Assembly: GCF_019834675.1 (NCBI RefSeq)
Contig: NZ_JABUBU010000014.1
Coordinates: 1 to 64,000, forward strand
Source: Rhodococcoides corynebacterioides
GTDB lineage: Bacteria > Actinomycetota > Actinomycetes > Mycobacteriales > Mycobacteriaceae
Direction of reading: 5' to 3'
DNA length: 64,000 nucleotides
The notes under the pieces are model-generated. The model ran no database searches. It was not told where the DNA came from and worked only from the letters and a program-made list of their open reading frames with translations. A program made the translations under genes and the position numbers. Positions 1 to 8,699 of this stretch are shown here, in pieces. Position 1 is the stretch's first letter. Each line of letters starts with the position of its first letter.

Positions 1-1633
1 GTTCGGGTTCGCCCGGTGCCGGTGGGTGGTTCTTGCCGGTGGCGGGTGGGTCGCCGAAGACGATCATGTCCAGGCCCGGGTGGGTGTCGAACCCGGTGTG
101 GGCGGGTCCGAGGACGGTGCGGCCCTCGGGGATGGTGAACGTGCGGATGACCCGGCCGGGGTTCTCGGGGTCGGGGTACTGGTCGTCGACGAAGTCGCCG
201 AACGTTTTCAGTAAGTGGTGGAACCGGCATTTGGCGCCGAGCCCGCAGGCGGAGGTCTGCCCGCCTCGCTCGGGGTTGCGGTGGTCGTATTCGGTGATGT
301 GGTCGAGGTCGCCGTCCCGGGCGGGTTTGTTGCAGCCGGGCCAGGTGCAGTACTGATCGCGGGCGCGGATGTAGGTGTTCAGCGCCGCGGACGGCCGGTA
401 GGGGTCCGCCGGTTGGGTCGCGGGGAGTGGGGTGTCGGTGCCGTCGCCGAGGGGTCGGATGAGGGTGGCGGGGTCGGCGGCGAGGTCGCGGAGGTGGGCG
501 CCGGAGACGATGCCGAGTCCGGCGATGTAGCCGACACCGTCGACCAGCTCGGACTCCGCCGCAGCCTCAGTCGTCGCTGCCTCATCCGTCGCGGCGCCCT
601 CGGCCGTACCCTCCTCGACCACGACCTCATCGACCGAAACGTCCTCTGCGGCAGTCGCGGTCGTGTCGATGTCACAAGCCTGTGCGTGCGTTGCTGTCTC
701 GGCGGAGGTGGTCGCTGCAGTGGCGGTTGCGTGTGCGGGTCCGGTGAGGGTGGTGGTGTCGGTGACCACATGAATGACGATGCGCGCTGCGTTGGCCGCG
801 ACCTCGTCCGCATCGACCACAGTGAACGCGCATTCCGGGCGTGCGCAGTCGCAGCCGAACGGGGCGTGCTTGACCAACGCGAACAACGCATCCGACGCCC
901 GCGCGGTTTTGGTGCGACTGTCGTGCTTGCACACCTGTGCGGCGAGGCGTTCGACGACGCGGGCGACGATGGCGGCGCGTTCGGCGGACATCGTCGCCCC
1001 CACCGTCGCCATGCCGTCGAGTCCGGCCTCGGTGAAGAAGCATCGCCCCTTCAGGGCGTCGTCGCGGCGTTCGCGGACGGCGTCGGGGTCGCGGCGGTAG
1101 ACCATCTGATCGCACAGATCCCGCACTCGGGCTGTCGACCACGTCCCCGGTTTCCGCAGGGCGGCGGCGATGTCGGCGTCCACCAGTCCCTGATACGGGC
1201 GGCCGTGGATCAGTTCGGTGCGGGAGACGATGGTGCGGATGAAAGTGGCGGAGACGACCCCGTCACGCAAGCATTCCGCCACGCGGGGGAGTCGGTCACG
1301 CAGGGCGACGGCGTCGTCGAGGAGGCGTTCGGCGACGTACTGCGACACCGACAGGGTGGTGGCGATGCGGGCGGCGCACTGGGCGAACGCATCGACCGCC
1401 CGTTCGTCCCGGTCTTCCTCGGGGACGACGAGTTCGGTGTGCAGGGCGGCGGCATGCTGGTAGCGGCGCCACTCCAGATAGGCCGCCCCCGCAGCCAGGT
1501 CGGCCAGGGCGTCGAGGTGCCCACCGACGGGCAGGTCGAAGGACACGGGCAGGCCCATCGCGGTGTGATCCCGATCAGCCCATGGAGCCCCGACCTGCGC
1601 ATCCCCCACCGTTCCGACCCCCCGATCGCTCAT
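1..1633 (-). CDS. DUF222/HNH endonuclease-like protein of the 13E12 repeat family, 3' end off the window
   Basis: The gene reads leftward from ATG 1633 and runs off the left edge, leaving about 544 codons with no stop. The N-terminal 280 residues form the helical DUF222 region. An Ala/Thr/Glu-rich linker follows at about residues 290-350. A Cys/His-rich HNH module lies near residues 428-475, including CTWPGC, the LDHI segment, a second CGLGAKC cysteine pair and CRFHH. This layout is typical of mycobacterial 13E12 repeat proteins, which are often near mobile regions and whose nuclease activity is mostly untested. No transposase or integrase is visible nearby. pepN lies upstream on the same strand with a 53-bp gap. 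A LexA-box-like sequence overlaps the start codon, and some 13E12 genes of M. tuberculosis are LexA-regulated. The family is near certain; the biochemical role is unknown. Confidence 0.9.
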   Translation of the reverse strand, partial: MSDRGVGTVGDAQVGAPWADRDHTAMGLPVSFDLPVGGHLDALADLAAGAAYLEWRRYQHAAALHTELVVPEEDRDERAVDAFAQCAARIATTLSVSQYVAERLLDDAVALRDRLPRVAECLRDGVVSATFIRTIVSRTELIHGRPYQGLVDADIAAALRKPGTWSTARVRDLCDQMVYRRDPDAVRERRDDALKGRCFFTEAGLDGMATVGATMSAERAAIVARVVERLAAQVCKHDSRTKTARASDALFALVKHAPFGCDCARPECAFTVVDADEVAANAARIVIHVVTDTTTLTGPAHATATAATTSAETATHAQACDIDTTATAAEDVSVDEVVVEEGTAEGAATDEAATTEAAAESELVDGVGYIAGLGIVSGAHLRDLAADPATLIRPLGDGTDTPLPATQPADPYRPSAALNTYIRARDQYCTWPGCNKPARDGDLDHITEYDHRNPERGGQTSACGLGAKCRFHHLLKTFGDFVDDQYPDPENPGRVIRTFTIPEGRTVLGPAHTGFDTHPGLDMIVFGDPPATGKNHPPAPGEPE

Positions 1634-1641
1634 GTGTTCGA
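1626..1641 (-). promoter_or_regulatory. SOS/LexA-box-like site overlapping the start of the DUF222/HNH gene
   Basis: The minus strand reads TCGAACACATGAGCGA. It matches the mycobacterial SOS consensus TCGAAC-RNRY-GTTCGA at 14 of 16 positions, with a perfect left half, a fitting RNRY spacer and two mismatches in the right half. The ATG of the downstream gene lies inside the site. A 7+7 inverted repeat, GTTCGAT-TGT-ATCGAAC, overlaps it at 1636-1652. LexA binding is inferred. Confidence 0.5.
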
Positions 1642-1686
1642 TTGTATCGAACCCCACCGACACGATCCATGACACGCACGCACGAA

Positions 1687-4140
1687 CTACTCCGCGTCCG
1701 CCGCCCGCGCCCGCAGCGCCCGTGCGAGATGGTCGCGCTGCTCGATCACCTGGCGGCGCAGGGCAGCGGGGGCATCGGGGTGCTCGGCCAGCCAGCGGTC
1801 CGCGTCGTCCGTGGTGTCGGCCGGCGGGAACAAGCCCACCACCAACCGTCGGGCGATCTCGATGCTGCGGTCGCGCCAGACGTCCTCGAGCATGGCGTAG
1901 TACGGCGCGTCGTAGGCCGCGACGCGCGATCGCTCGCCCGCCGTGAAGCCTCGGACCAGGGCGCCGACCTTCTCGTTGCTCGGTGACTCCTCGGTCAGCG
2001 CGGTCCACACCCGTGCCGCGCCGTCGGGAAGCGCGGCCACCGCGGCGGTGTGCGCCACCTCGCCGGCCCCGGTGCGATCGGAGTCGAGCACCGCGTCCAG
2101 TTCGGCCACCGTGGCGTCGCCGCGCGCGGCGAGGGCGAACCACAGTGCCCAGCGCTGCTCGGCGTCGAGGACGAGTCCGTCGATGCTCGTCCGGCCCGAC
2201 AGCAGGTCCCGCAACTGCGCGGCGCGGTCGGTGTGCACGGCCGCGGCGGACCACGCGCGCCACCACTCGAGCTGGTGGTCGGACCCGGCGTCCGCGGCGA
2301 CCAGCTGCTCGTAGGCGGTGTCGGCCCACGCGGACCGCACCGCATCACGATCGGCGACGTACCGCTCCACGGCCACGGCGGTGTCGGCGAGGACGGACGC
2401 GAGGATGCCCTCGTGCGGCTCCCGCGGCGCGAATCGGCGCGCCAGGTCCACGAATCGCGACGGCCGGTACTCCGCGTCGCGCGTCGCGTTCCACAGGGAC
2501 GACCAGACGAGGCTGCGCCGCAGATCGTCGGGAATGCGATCGAGCGACGATTCGACGACGGCCACCGACGCGGCGTCGAGTCGCACCTTGGCGTACGTGT
2601 GGTCGCCGTCGTTGAGCAGGACGACGGTGCCGTCGCCGGCCGCGGCGAGATCGACGGACGTCTCCGCGCCCGTCAGATGGACCTCCTGCGGGGCGTCGTC
2701 GACCAGCTCGCCGTCGGCGTTCGGGGCCAGCACGGCGACGTCGAGCCGTTGCGGACGCGGGTCCGTCTGCACGATCACGCCGCGGGCGCGGTCGACGGTC
2801 AGCGTGCTCGGTCCGGTGGTCTGCAGCCAGGCCGCCGCCCAGGCCTCGAGGTCCCGCAGCGAGCTGTCCTGCAGCGCCGCGAGCAGGTCCGTCAGGGTGG
2901 TGTTGCCGTAGGCGTGGCGACGGAAGTACAGCCGAGCCCCGTCGAGGAACTCGTACTCGCCGACGAACGCCGCGAGCTGCTTGAGCACGCTCGCGCCCTT
3001 GGCGTAGGTGATGCCGTCGAAGTTCAGCTTGGCGGCCTCGAGGTCGACGATGTCCGCGACGATCGGATGCGTCGTCGGCAACTGGTCCTGCGAGTAGGCC
3101 CACGCCTTACGGCGCTGGGCGAACGCGACCCACGCGTCGGTGAATTCCGTGGCGGCGACGGAGGCGTACGACCCCATGTAGTCGGCGAACGACTCCTTGA
3201 GCCACAGATCGTCCCACCACCGCATGGTCACCAGATCGCCGAACCACATGTGCGCCATCTCGTGCAGGATCGTGTTGGCCCGACGCGCGTACTGGGATCG
3301 CGTCGCCGCGCTGCGGAAGACGTACGACTCGGTGAAGGTGACGCACCCGGGGTTCTCCATCGCGCCGAGGTTGTACTCGGGGACGAACACCTGGTCGTAC
3401 TTGCCGAAGGGGTACTCGTAGTCGAACGCGTCGTGGAAGAAGTCGAGACCGGCGCGCGTCACGTCGAGAATCGCGTCGGCGTCGAGGTACTGCGCCAGCG
3501 ACTTCCGGCAATGCACCCCGAGGTCGATGATCAGATCGTGCTGCACCGACCGACCCTCGACGCGGTGGTACGGCCCGGCGACGACGGCGGTGATGTACGT
3601 CGAGATCGGCTGCGTGGGCGCGAAGACCCGGGTGTCGCCGTCGGTCCGCTCGAGACGCTCGTTGGACAGCACCAGCCACTCCGACGGCGCCGTCACCCGG
3701 AACGTGAACGGGGCCTTCAGGTCCGGCTGCTCGAAGCACGGGAACACCCGACGCGCGTCGGCCGGCTCGTACTGCGTGTACAGGTAGGTCTCGCCGTCGG
3801 CGGGATCGACGAACCGATGCAGGCCCTCGCCCGTGCGGCTGTAGAGCCCGCGCCCGTGGACGCGCACGGTGCTCGCGCCGGTGAGGCCGCGCAGGGCGAT
3901 GCGCGCCCCGTCGTACTCGACCTCCGTCTCGCGTCCGTCGATCTCCACGCGGTCGACGCCGGCGCCGAGGAAGTCCAGCCACGTCTCGGGTGACGACGCC
4001 GCGAGCGCGATCGTGGCGACGACGCCGAATTCCCCGTCGGTCAGTGCCCCGCTCAGATCGAGGGCGACGTCGTACGCCGAGACGGTGACGACGCGGGCGC
4101 GGTGGGCGGTCTCGGACCGGGTGAGGTTGGCGGTGCTCAT
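1687..4140 (-). CDS. pepN: Aminopeptidase N (M1 family zinc metallopeptidase)
   Basis: A cytosolic M1 aminopeptidase of 817 aa that removes N-terminal residues from peptides. The substrate-anchoring motif GAMEN is at residues 259-263. The zinc site HEMAH is at 293-297, with the third ligand E316 in WLKESFADY. The remainder fits the beta-domain and the C-terminal ERAP1-like helical domain, and the length is slightly below the 850-870 aa of many homologues. ATG 4140 is the only sensible start and is preceded by GAGGGG at very short spacing. The next gene upstream on this strand is the small membrane protein at 4164-4556, 23 bp away, so the two may be co-transcribed. All catalytic residues are present. 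Confidence 0.97.
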   Translation of the reverse strand: MSTANLTRSETAHRARVVTVSAYDVALDLSGALTDGEFGVVATIALAASSPETWLDFLGAGVDRVEIDGRETEVEYDGARIALRGLTGASTVRVHGRGLYSRTGEGLHRFVDPADGETYLYTQYEPADARRVFPCFEQPDLKAPFTFRVTAPSEWLVLSNERLERTDGDTRVFAPTQPISTYITAVVAGPYHRVEGRSVQHDLIIDLGVHCRKSLAQYLDADAILDVTRAGLDFFHDAFDYEYPFGKYDQVFVPEYNLGAMENPGCVTFTESYVFRSAATRSQYARRANTILHEMAHMWFGDLVTMRWWDDLWLKESFADYMGSYASVAATEFTDAWVAFAQRRKAWAYSQDQLPTTHPIVADIVDLEAAKLNFDGITYAKGASVLKQLAAFVGEYEFLDGARLYFRRHAYGNTTLTDLLAALQDSSLRDLEAWAAAWLQTTGPSTLTVDRARGVIVQTDPRPQRLDVAVLAPNADGELVDDAPQEVHLTGAETSVDLAAAGDGTVVLLNDGDHTYAKVRLDAASVAVVESSLDRIPDDLRRSLVWSSLWNATRDAEYRPSRFVDLARRFAPREPHEGILASVLADTAVAVERYVADRDAVRSAWADTAYEQLVAADAGSDHQLEWWRAWSAAAVHTDRAAQLRDLLSGRTSIDGLVLDAEQRWALWFALAARGDATVAELDAVLDSDRTGAGEVAHTAAVAALPDGAARVWTALTEESPSNEKVGALVRGFTAGERSRVAAYDAPYYAMLEDVWRDRSIEIARRLVVGLFPPADTTDDADRWLAEHPDAPAALRRQVIEQRDHLARALRARAADAE

Positions 4141-4163
4141 CCCCTCATGGAAGCACCCCGACC

Positions 4164-4556
4164 TCAGCGCCGTCGGTCCGGTACCAGCCCGCCGAGCACC
4201 CAGTTCACGATCGAGATCAGCAGCGCGCCCCAGAAGGCCGCGCCGAACCCGTCGACGGTGAGGCCGTACCCGGTGACGTCGGTGACGGCCGCGGTCAGCA
4301 TGAGCATCAGCGCGTTGATCACCAGGAGGAACACTCCGAGGCTCAGTACGATCAGCGGGAGCGACAGCAGCTGGATCACCGGCTTGACGACGGCGTTCAC
4401 CAGTGTGAACACCGCGGCGATGCCGAGCAGCACCACCAGATCCCAGCCCGGGCCGCGGCCGGAACTCGCGACGGCGATCCCGTCGATCCAGGCGGCGGCG
4501 AGCCAGACGGCGAACGCGGTGACGACGAGGCGGAGCAGCAACACCATGGCAGCCAT
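4164..4556 (-). CDS. Phage holin family 4-like / mycobacterial membrane protein
   Basis: A 130-aa integral membrane protein with about four hydrophobic helices and almost no soluble part, resembling the mycobacterial 'membrane protein of superfamily IV' (Phage_holin_4_2) group. The helices are roughly at residues 4-24, 38-58, 63-88 and 100-122, and the C-terminus ends in PDRRR. GGAGGTGA lies 4 nt before ATG 4556; a second in-frame ATG three codons in is less well placed. There is no lysin or other phage gene nearby, so a lysis role is not supported. It lies between menA and pepN on the same strand. Function unknown. Confidence 0.85.
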   Translation of the reverse strand: MAAMVLLLRLVVTAFAVWLAAAWIDGIAVASSGRGPGWDLVVLLGIAAVFTLVNAVVKPVIQLLSLPLIVLSLGVFLLVINALMLMLTAAVTDVTGYGLTVDGFGAAFWGALLISIVNWVLGGLVPDRRR

Positions 4557-4586
4557 GGTGTCACCTCCGGCCGAGTCGGCGGCGTG

Positions 4587-5498
4587 TCAGCCGAGGACCA
4601 GGCCGACCGCCGTCGCGACGGACCACACCAACATGGCCAGGCCGGTGTCCCGGAGAGCGGGGATCAACGCCAGCCCGTGGGCCCGGGCCCGCACCGGGGC
4701 GTTGGCCTTCCAGGCGAGCGGGAACGCGACGAGGCCGAGCAGCGACCACGGCGTCTGCAGGACCAGCAGGACGCTCACCACGAACGGCACCAGCAGGAGA
4801 GCGGCGTGCAGTCCCCGGCTGCGCGGGTCCCCGAGGCGCACGGCGAGGGTGATCTTCCCCGACTCGGTGTCCGACGGGATGTCGCGGATGTTGTTGGCCA
4901 CCAGCACCGCGCTCGAGAACGATCCGACCGCGACCGCGCACGCGAGGCCGGTGAGGTCGACGCGACCGGTGAGGACGAACTGCGTTCCGCACACCGCGAC
5001 GAGCCCGAAGAACACGAAGACCGCGATCTCGCCGAACCCGCTGTAGCCGTACGGCTTCGTGCCGCCGGTGTAGAACCAGGCGCCCGCGATGCAGACGGCG
5101 CCGACGACGACGAGCCACCACGCCGTCGTCACCGCCAGGACCAGACCGGCCACGGCCGCGAGCGCGAAGCAGACCAGCGCGGCGGCGCGGACCGACCCGG
5201 GCGTCGCCGCCCCCGATCCGACCAGGCGCAGCGGGCCGACCCGCTCGTCGTCGGTGCCGCGGATGCCGTCGGAGTAGTCGTTGGAGTAGTTGACCCCGAC
5301 GATGAGCGCGAGCGCGACGATGAGGGCGACCGGGGCCTTCCACCACGTGACGGTCGCGTCCGTCGTGGCGGCCGTGGCGGCCGCTGCCCCCGTGTCGGCC
5401 ATGGCGGCCGCTGCCCCCACTGCCACCACCACCGGCGCGATCGCGTTCGGCAGCGTGCGCGGCCTCGCCCCCTCGATCCATTGCGTTGCTGTCGCCAT
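4587..5498 (-). CDS. menA: 1,4-dihydroxy-2-naphthoate polyprenyltransferase
   Basis: UbiA-type membrane prenyltransferase of 303 aa. It attaches the polyprenyl chain to 1,4-dihydroxy-2-naphthoate, giving demethylmenaquinone. The Mg-diphosphate-binding motif [11 protein letters not shown] is present, followed by several hydrophobic helices. The start at ATG 5498 gives [18 protein letters not shown], which matches mycobacterial MenA N-termini; an upstream ATG at 5510 is possible but has its purine stretch directly against it. An Ala-rich insert at about residues 26-45 is encoded by a short GC-rich direct repeat around 5370-5420. It is the first men gene met from the left and is separated from the others by two genes. 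Confidence 0.95.
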   Translation of the reverse strand: MATATQWIEGARPRTLPNAIAPVVVAVGAAAAMADTGAAAATAATTDATVTWWKAPVALIVALALIVGVNYSNDYSDGIRGTDDERVGPLRLVGSGAATPGSVRAAALVCFALAAVAGLVLAVTTAWWLVVVGAVCIAGAWFYTGGTKPYGYSGFGEIAVFVFFGLVAVCGTQFVLTGRVDLTGLACAVAVGSFSSAVLVANNIRDIPSDTESGKITLAVRLGDPRSRGLHAALLLVPFVVSVLLVLQTPWSLLGLVAFPLAWKANAPVRARAHGLALIPALRDTGLAMLVWSVATAVGLVLG

Positions 5499-5724
5499 GG
5501 CGGGAATCATTCCTCACGGTCCGTGCCGCGGGTCGCCCGGTGGCCGAATGCGACTGTGCGGTCGGTGTTGTCGGCCGGGCGCGCTGTCGCTTACCATGGC
5601 CGGGCGCTCTGGTTCGCAGAGTTTCTCACGGTCTGTGTCCGTCGGCCGTGAACGTGGCGTCACCACTGCGGGTCCCGGGTCGGTGTACCGACTCACGGCC
5701 TCGCCGTCACGATCGGGCTTCACC

Positions 5725-5907
5725 ATGAATCCTTTTCCGTCCGCGGCGGACGTCGTCGCCGCCATGCCGTCCGACGAGATCGACCGCGCCATTCGCGCTC
5801 TCACCGAGCGTCAGCGGGCACTGCTGCTCGACGGTGATCTGTCGTCCGTGTGGGCCGTCACCGAGGATCTCGAGCGGTGCTTCGCCGCGCTGTCCGGACG
5901 GCGCTGA
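5725..5907 (+). CDS. Small hypothetical protein (60 aa)
   Basis: An open frame from ATG 5725 encodes 60 residues predicted to be mostly helical and charged, with repeated acidic and arginine residues and no membrane segment or Cys motif. It ends one base before the stop of the convergent gene on the minus strand. Third-position GC is high in this frame, which favours coding, but no strong ribosome binding site is seen. I do not recognise a family. The alternative is that the 400 bp between menA and the next gene is non-coding. Confidence 0.4.
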   Translation: MNPFPSAADVVAAMPSDEIDRAIRALTERQRALLLDGDLSSVWAVTEDLERCFAALSGRR

Positions 5908-7026
5908 TCAGAAGAACGGCCGGGGGTAACCGCGGTCGGTGACGGGCACCGGGTCCGGCTCGTCCGACGTTCCGGTCGGCTGGAACTCCACCATGATGAA
6001 TCGGTGCCCGGGGACGCGCGTGGCCCGCAGGTCCACCACCACCCAGCCGCCGCCGCGGCGTCGCAGGCGCACCCCCGGAAGGAAAGCCGTGTGGTCGGAC
6101 CACCGATCCATGGTCTTGTAGAGGTCCACCAGGCGCAGTACGTCGTCGGGATGCGGGGTGTCCCGACGGTCGACGTCGCCCTTCCACTGCACGCCCTGGA
6201 CGGGCTCGGTCAACCACCGCACGACGCGGACCGCGCTCATGTCCACCAGCGCCATCGACGTGCGCAGGGAGCGCGTGAGCGACCGCAGCGCCAGTGATTC
6301 CAGGGACGGGCCCTCGCTCGAGAGCTGATCGGGCCGCAGTTCCACGGCGAGACCGCGGGAGACCAGGTCGGCCTCCCCGTCCTCCTCGACCCGCGCCGTG
6401 CGCACCACGTTGCGCAGCGGCACCGGCCCGTCCTCCGCCCGTGCCGCGACGGTGCCGGCCCAGCGGTCGCCGTCCCGCGCGTCGATCAGTGCGGTGAGCA
6501 GGTACATGCCCGACTCGGAATCGTGAATGGCCTCGAACAACCCCGGCGCCGTGCCGACCAGGGGCGTCCCGTCCGTGTGGTCGAGGAACGCGCCCATGTC
6601 CGGCGTGAAGCGGAAGACGCGGTCGACGCCGGACCACTCGTAGGCGGCGGCCCGCGGCGGCGGTGCGGGCGCGGCGCCGGCCGGACCGGCGTGCAGCAGG
6701 ACACCGTGGACCGCGCCGCTGGGCCCGAGTACCGGACTCACGCGCAGGGTGACGTCCCCGTCCCGCAACGCCACGGTCTCGGTGATCTCCTGCGGATGGG
6801 CGACGACGCGCCCGACGAGCGTGCGCGCGGCCTCGGCCGCGCGCTTCTGGGGCAGTGCCCGTAGCAGCGACGTCCACCCCTTGGGCAGCCCGTCCCGCAC
6901 CACCACGGAGGCGTCCGCGGTGTCGCCGGTGCGGGTGAGAGTCTCGACTACCATCCACCCGGCCGTCGGCGCCGAATGCTCCGCGGAATCGGGGGAGTTT
7001 CCACCGGCGGCGCGCCGTTCTGTCAT
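5908..7026 (-). CDS. Rv3651-like protein with PAS-like folds (hypothetical)
   Basis: A soluble 372-aa protein from ATG 7026, with AGGTGG about 8 nt upstream; an upstream ATG at 7083 has no such site. The N-terminal part (GWMVVETL, then a region ending in SGAVHGVLLHAGP) and the central segment (VFRFTPDMGAFLDH, followed by HDSESGMYLLTALID) resemble the tandem PAS-like architecture of mycobacterial Rv3651, often annotated as DUF5593-type. The C-terminal quarter is a mixed beta region ending in GYPRPFF. No catalytic motif, membrane helix or DNA-binding domain is visible. A sensory or scaffold role is possible, but no function can be assigned. The family call is from memory of sequence style. Confidence 0.6.
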   Translation of the reverse strand: MTERRAAGGNSPDSAEHSAPTAGWMVVETLTRTGDTADASVVVRDGLPKGWTSLLRALPQKRAAEAARTLVGRVVAHPQEITETVALRDGDVTLRVSPVLGPSGAVHGVLLHAGPAGAAPAPPPRAAAYEWSGVDRVFRFTPDMGAFLDHTDGTPLVGTAPGLFEAIHDSESGMYLLTALIDARDGDRWAGTVAARAEDGPVPLRNVVRTARVEEDGEADLVSRGLAVELRPDQLSSEGPSLESLALRSLTRSLRTSMALVDMSAVRVVRWLTEPVQGVQWKGDVDRRDTPHPDDVLRLVDLYKTMDRWSDHTAFLPGVRLRRRGGGWVVVDLRATRVPGHRFIMVEFQPTGTSDEPDPVPVTDRGYPRPFF

Positions 7027-7161
7027 CTCGACCACCTTCGAACGTGCCCGCGGTGCGGGTGGTCGAACTGTACCCATCGGCACCGACAGCCGAACCGTCG
7101 GAGCGGGGCGTTCCAGGCCGGTGTCGTCCGTTCGGAGGACAGTCCGTCCGGGCGCTCGCGG

Positions 7162-8325
7162 TCAGCGCGTCCGGTCGATCACCTGCTGCAACGCCGCAGC
7201 TCGGTCCACCTTTCCGGGCCCGCGGACCGGCAGTGCCGACGTGCGCACGACGGCGTGCGGCACCGCCTCGCGGCCGAGCTCGGACGCCACGCGGGCGCGG
7301 ATGTCGTCGTCGGTCACCGACGCGCCCGCGTCGAGCACCACCAGGGCCGCCACGCGCGCGCCCAGCCGCTCGTCCGGCACGCCCACCACGACGCATTCCG
7401 CCACCCCGGGCACCGCCGTCACGACGTCCTCCACCACCCGCGGGACGACGGTCAGACCGGCCGTGGAGATGGCGTCGTCGACCCGGCCGAGGATGCGGAG
7501 GCGCCCGTCCTCGCCGATGCTCCCGACGTCGTCGGTCCGGAACCAGCCGGGCTCGGCGAACGCGGGATGGTCGGGCATCCCGCGGTACCCCGCGGCCAGC
7601 GTCGGTCCGCCGAGCGACACCCGCCCGTCGTCGCCCAGACGCAGGCGCACTCCGTCGAGGGGGACGCCGTCGTAGACGCAGCCGCCGCAGGTCTCGGACA
7701 TCCCGTACGTGCGCACGACGGGGATCGACGCCGCCGTCGCCCGCGCCAGCAGCGGGGCGGGGGTGGCGGCGCCGCCGAGCAGGACGGCGTCGAGGGAGGC
7801 CAGGGCGGCGGTGGCGTCGGGGTCCGCCAACGCCTTGACCAGTTGGGTGGGTACCAGCGAGGTGTAGCGACGGGGGCCGCTCATCGCCGCGACCGCGGCC
7901 GGGAGCGCCGCGGGGTCGAACCCGTCGCGGACGTCGAGCACCACCGGCTCGGTTCCGGCGGCCACGGACCGGAGCAGCACCTGCATGCCCGCGACGTGGT
8001 GAGCGGGCAGGGCCAGCAGCCACGTCCCGACGCCGCCGAGCCGGGAGTGCGTCGCCGCGGCGCTCGCCCGCAGCGCGGCGGCGGTGAGCAGGGCGCCCTT
8101 GGGCACCCCGGTGGATCCGGAGGTGGCGAGGACCAGCACGGCGTCGTGCTCGATCGGGCTGCCGGGCGCGAGTGTGCCGGTGAGACGGTCGATCTCGCGC
8201 GGGTCGTCGGCGGGGACGGGCAGCGCCGGGGGTGCCTGACCGTCGAGCACGCGGGCCAGGTGGGGGAGCAGTGCTGCTGCCTCGGGACCGGCGGGAACGG
8301 GAAGGACCTCGAGGTCACTCGCCAC
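7162..8325 (-). CDS. menE: o-succinylbenzoate-CoA ligase
   Basis: ANL-superfamily adenylate-forming ligase of 387 aa that activates o-succinylbenzoate to its CoA thioester. The AMP-binding loop TSGSTGVPKG is at residues 68-77. YGMSETCGG, the TDDVG aspartate motif and a C-terminal PVRGPGKVDR segment with the catalytic lysine follow in order. It is shorter than typical acyl-CoA ligases, as actinobacterial MenE usually is. The GTG start at 8325 overlaps the end of the VOC gene by 11 bp, and that gene sits 4 bp after menB, so menB, the VOC gene and menE look like one operon. Confidence 0.95.
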   Translation of the reverse strand: MASDLEVLPVPAGPEAAALLPHLARVLDGQAPPALPVPADDPREIDRLTGTLAPGSPIEHDAVLVLATSGSTGVPKGALLTAAALRASAAATHSRLGGVGTWLLALPAHHVAGMQVLLRSVAAGTEPVVLDVRDGFDPAALPAAVAAMSGPRRYTSLVPTQLVKALADPDATAALASLDAVLLGGAATPAPLLARATAASIPVVRTYGMSETCGGCVYDGVPLDGVRLRLGDDGRVSLGGPTLAAGYRGMPDHPAFAEPGWFRTDDVGSIGEDGRLRILGRVDDAISTAGLTVVPRVVEDVVTAVPGVAECVVVGVPDERLGARVAALVVLDAGASVTDDDIRARVASELGREAVPHAVVRTSALPVRGPGKVDRAAALQQVIDRTR

Positions 8326-8695
8326 GGGAGTCCCTGCGCTGCGGGTGATTCGGCGGCACCTCGACCAGCACGATGCGGGTGCCGTCGGGGTCCGCGATCC
8401 ACATCTCGATCAGTCCCCAGGGCTCGGTCCGGGGTTCGCGCACGATCGGCACCCCGGCATCCACGAGCTCCGTGCGCGCAGCGTGGACGTCCCGCACCTG
8501 GAGCAGGATGGTGGCGCCCGACGCACCGTCCGGCTCGCCGTGCCCCGCGACCTCGATCAGGGCCTGGCCGGCGAAGAACACCACCCCGCCCGGATACTCG
8601 CGAAAGATGCCGAGGCCCAGGCGATCCCGGTAGAACGCCGTCGTGACGTCGGGATCGCGGGGGCGCAGGATCGTGCGGCTCGCCAGGACGTCCAT
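8315..8695 (-). CDS. VOC-family protein (glyoxalase/dioxygenase fold) inside the men operon
   Basis: A 126-aa single-domain VOC protein with the paired beta-alpha-beta-beta-beta layout. The ILRPRDPDVTTAFYRDRLGL start and the DPDGTRIVLVE ending are typical of the superfamily. It is embedded in a translationally coupled menB-VOC-menE unit. M. tuberculosis has a VOC protein (Rv0546c) between menE and menB, which suggests a conserved but undefined link to menaquinone synthesis. Substrate and metal are unknown; a resistance or detoxification role cannot be excluded. Confidence 0.9.
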   Translation of the reverse strand: MDVLASRTILRPRDPDVTTAFYRDRLGLGIFREYPGGVVFFAGQALIEVAGHGEPDGASGATILLQVRDVHAARTELVDAGVPIVREPRTEPWGLIEMWIADPDGTRIVLVEVPPNHPQRRDSRGE

Positions 8696-8699
8696 CGCG

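Noticed and set aside
1..1633. Mobile element carrying the DUF222/HNH gene
   Set aside because: No terminal inverted repeats, target duplication or transposase are visible in the part of the gene inside the window.
1636..1652. GTTCGAT-TGT-ATCGAAC inverted repeat as the LexA site itself
   Set aside because: Its half-sites are in the reverse order of the known SOS box (CGAAC...GTTCG). The overlapping TCGAACACATGAGCGA fits the consensus better.
2050..3993. Long plus-strand frame opposite pepN
   Set aside because: The minus strand encodes a complete aminopeptidase N with all motifs; the plus-strand product is Arg/Gly/Val-rich shadow sequence.
4164..4556. Prophage remnant suggested by the holin-like family name
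   Set aside because: There are no lysin, integrase, capsid or att-like sequences nearby, and the gene sits in a stable housekeeping neighbourhood.
5514..5804. Minus-strand 96-aa frame between menA and the Rv3651-like gene
   Set aside because: It has no ribosome binding site, and its translation is Pro/Arg-rich in the manner of a shadow; the opposite-strand 60-aa frame is the slightly better candidate.
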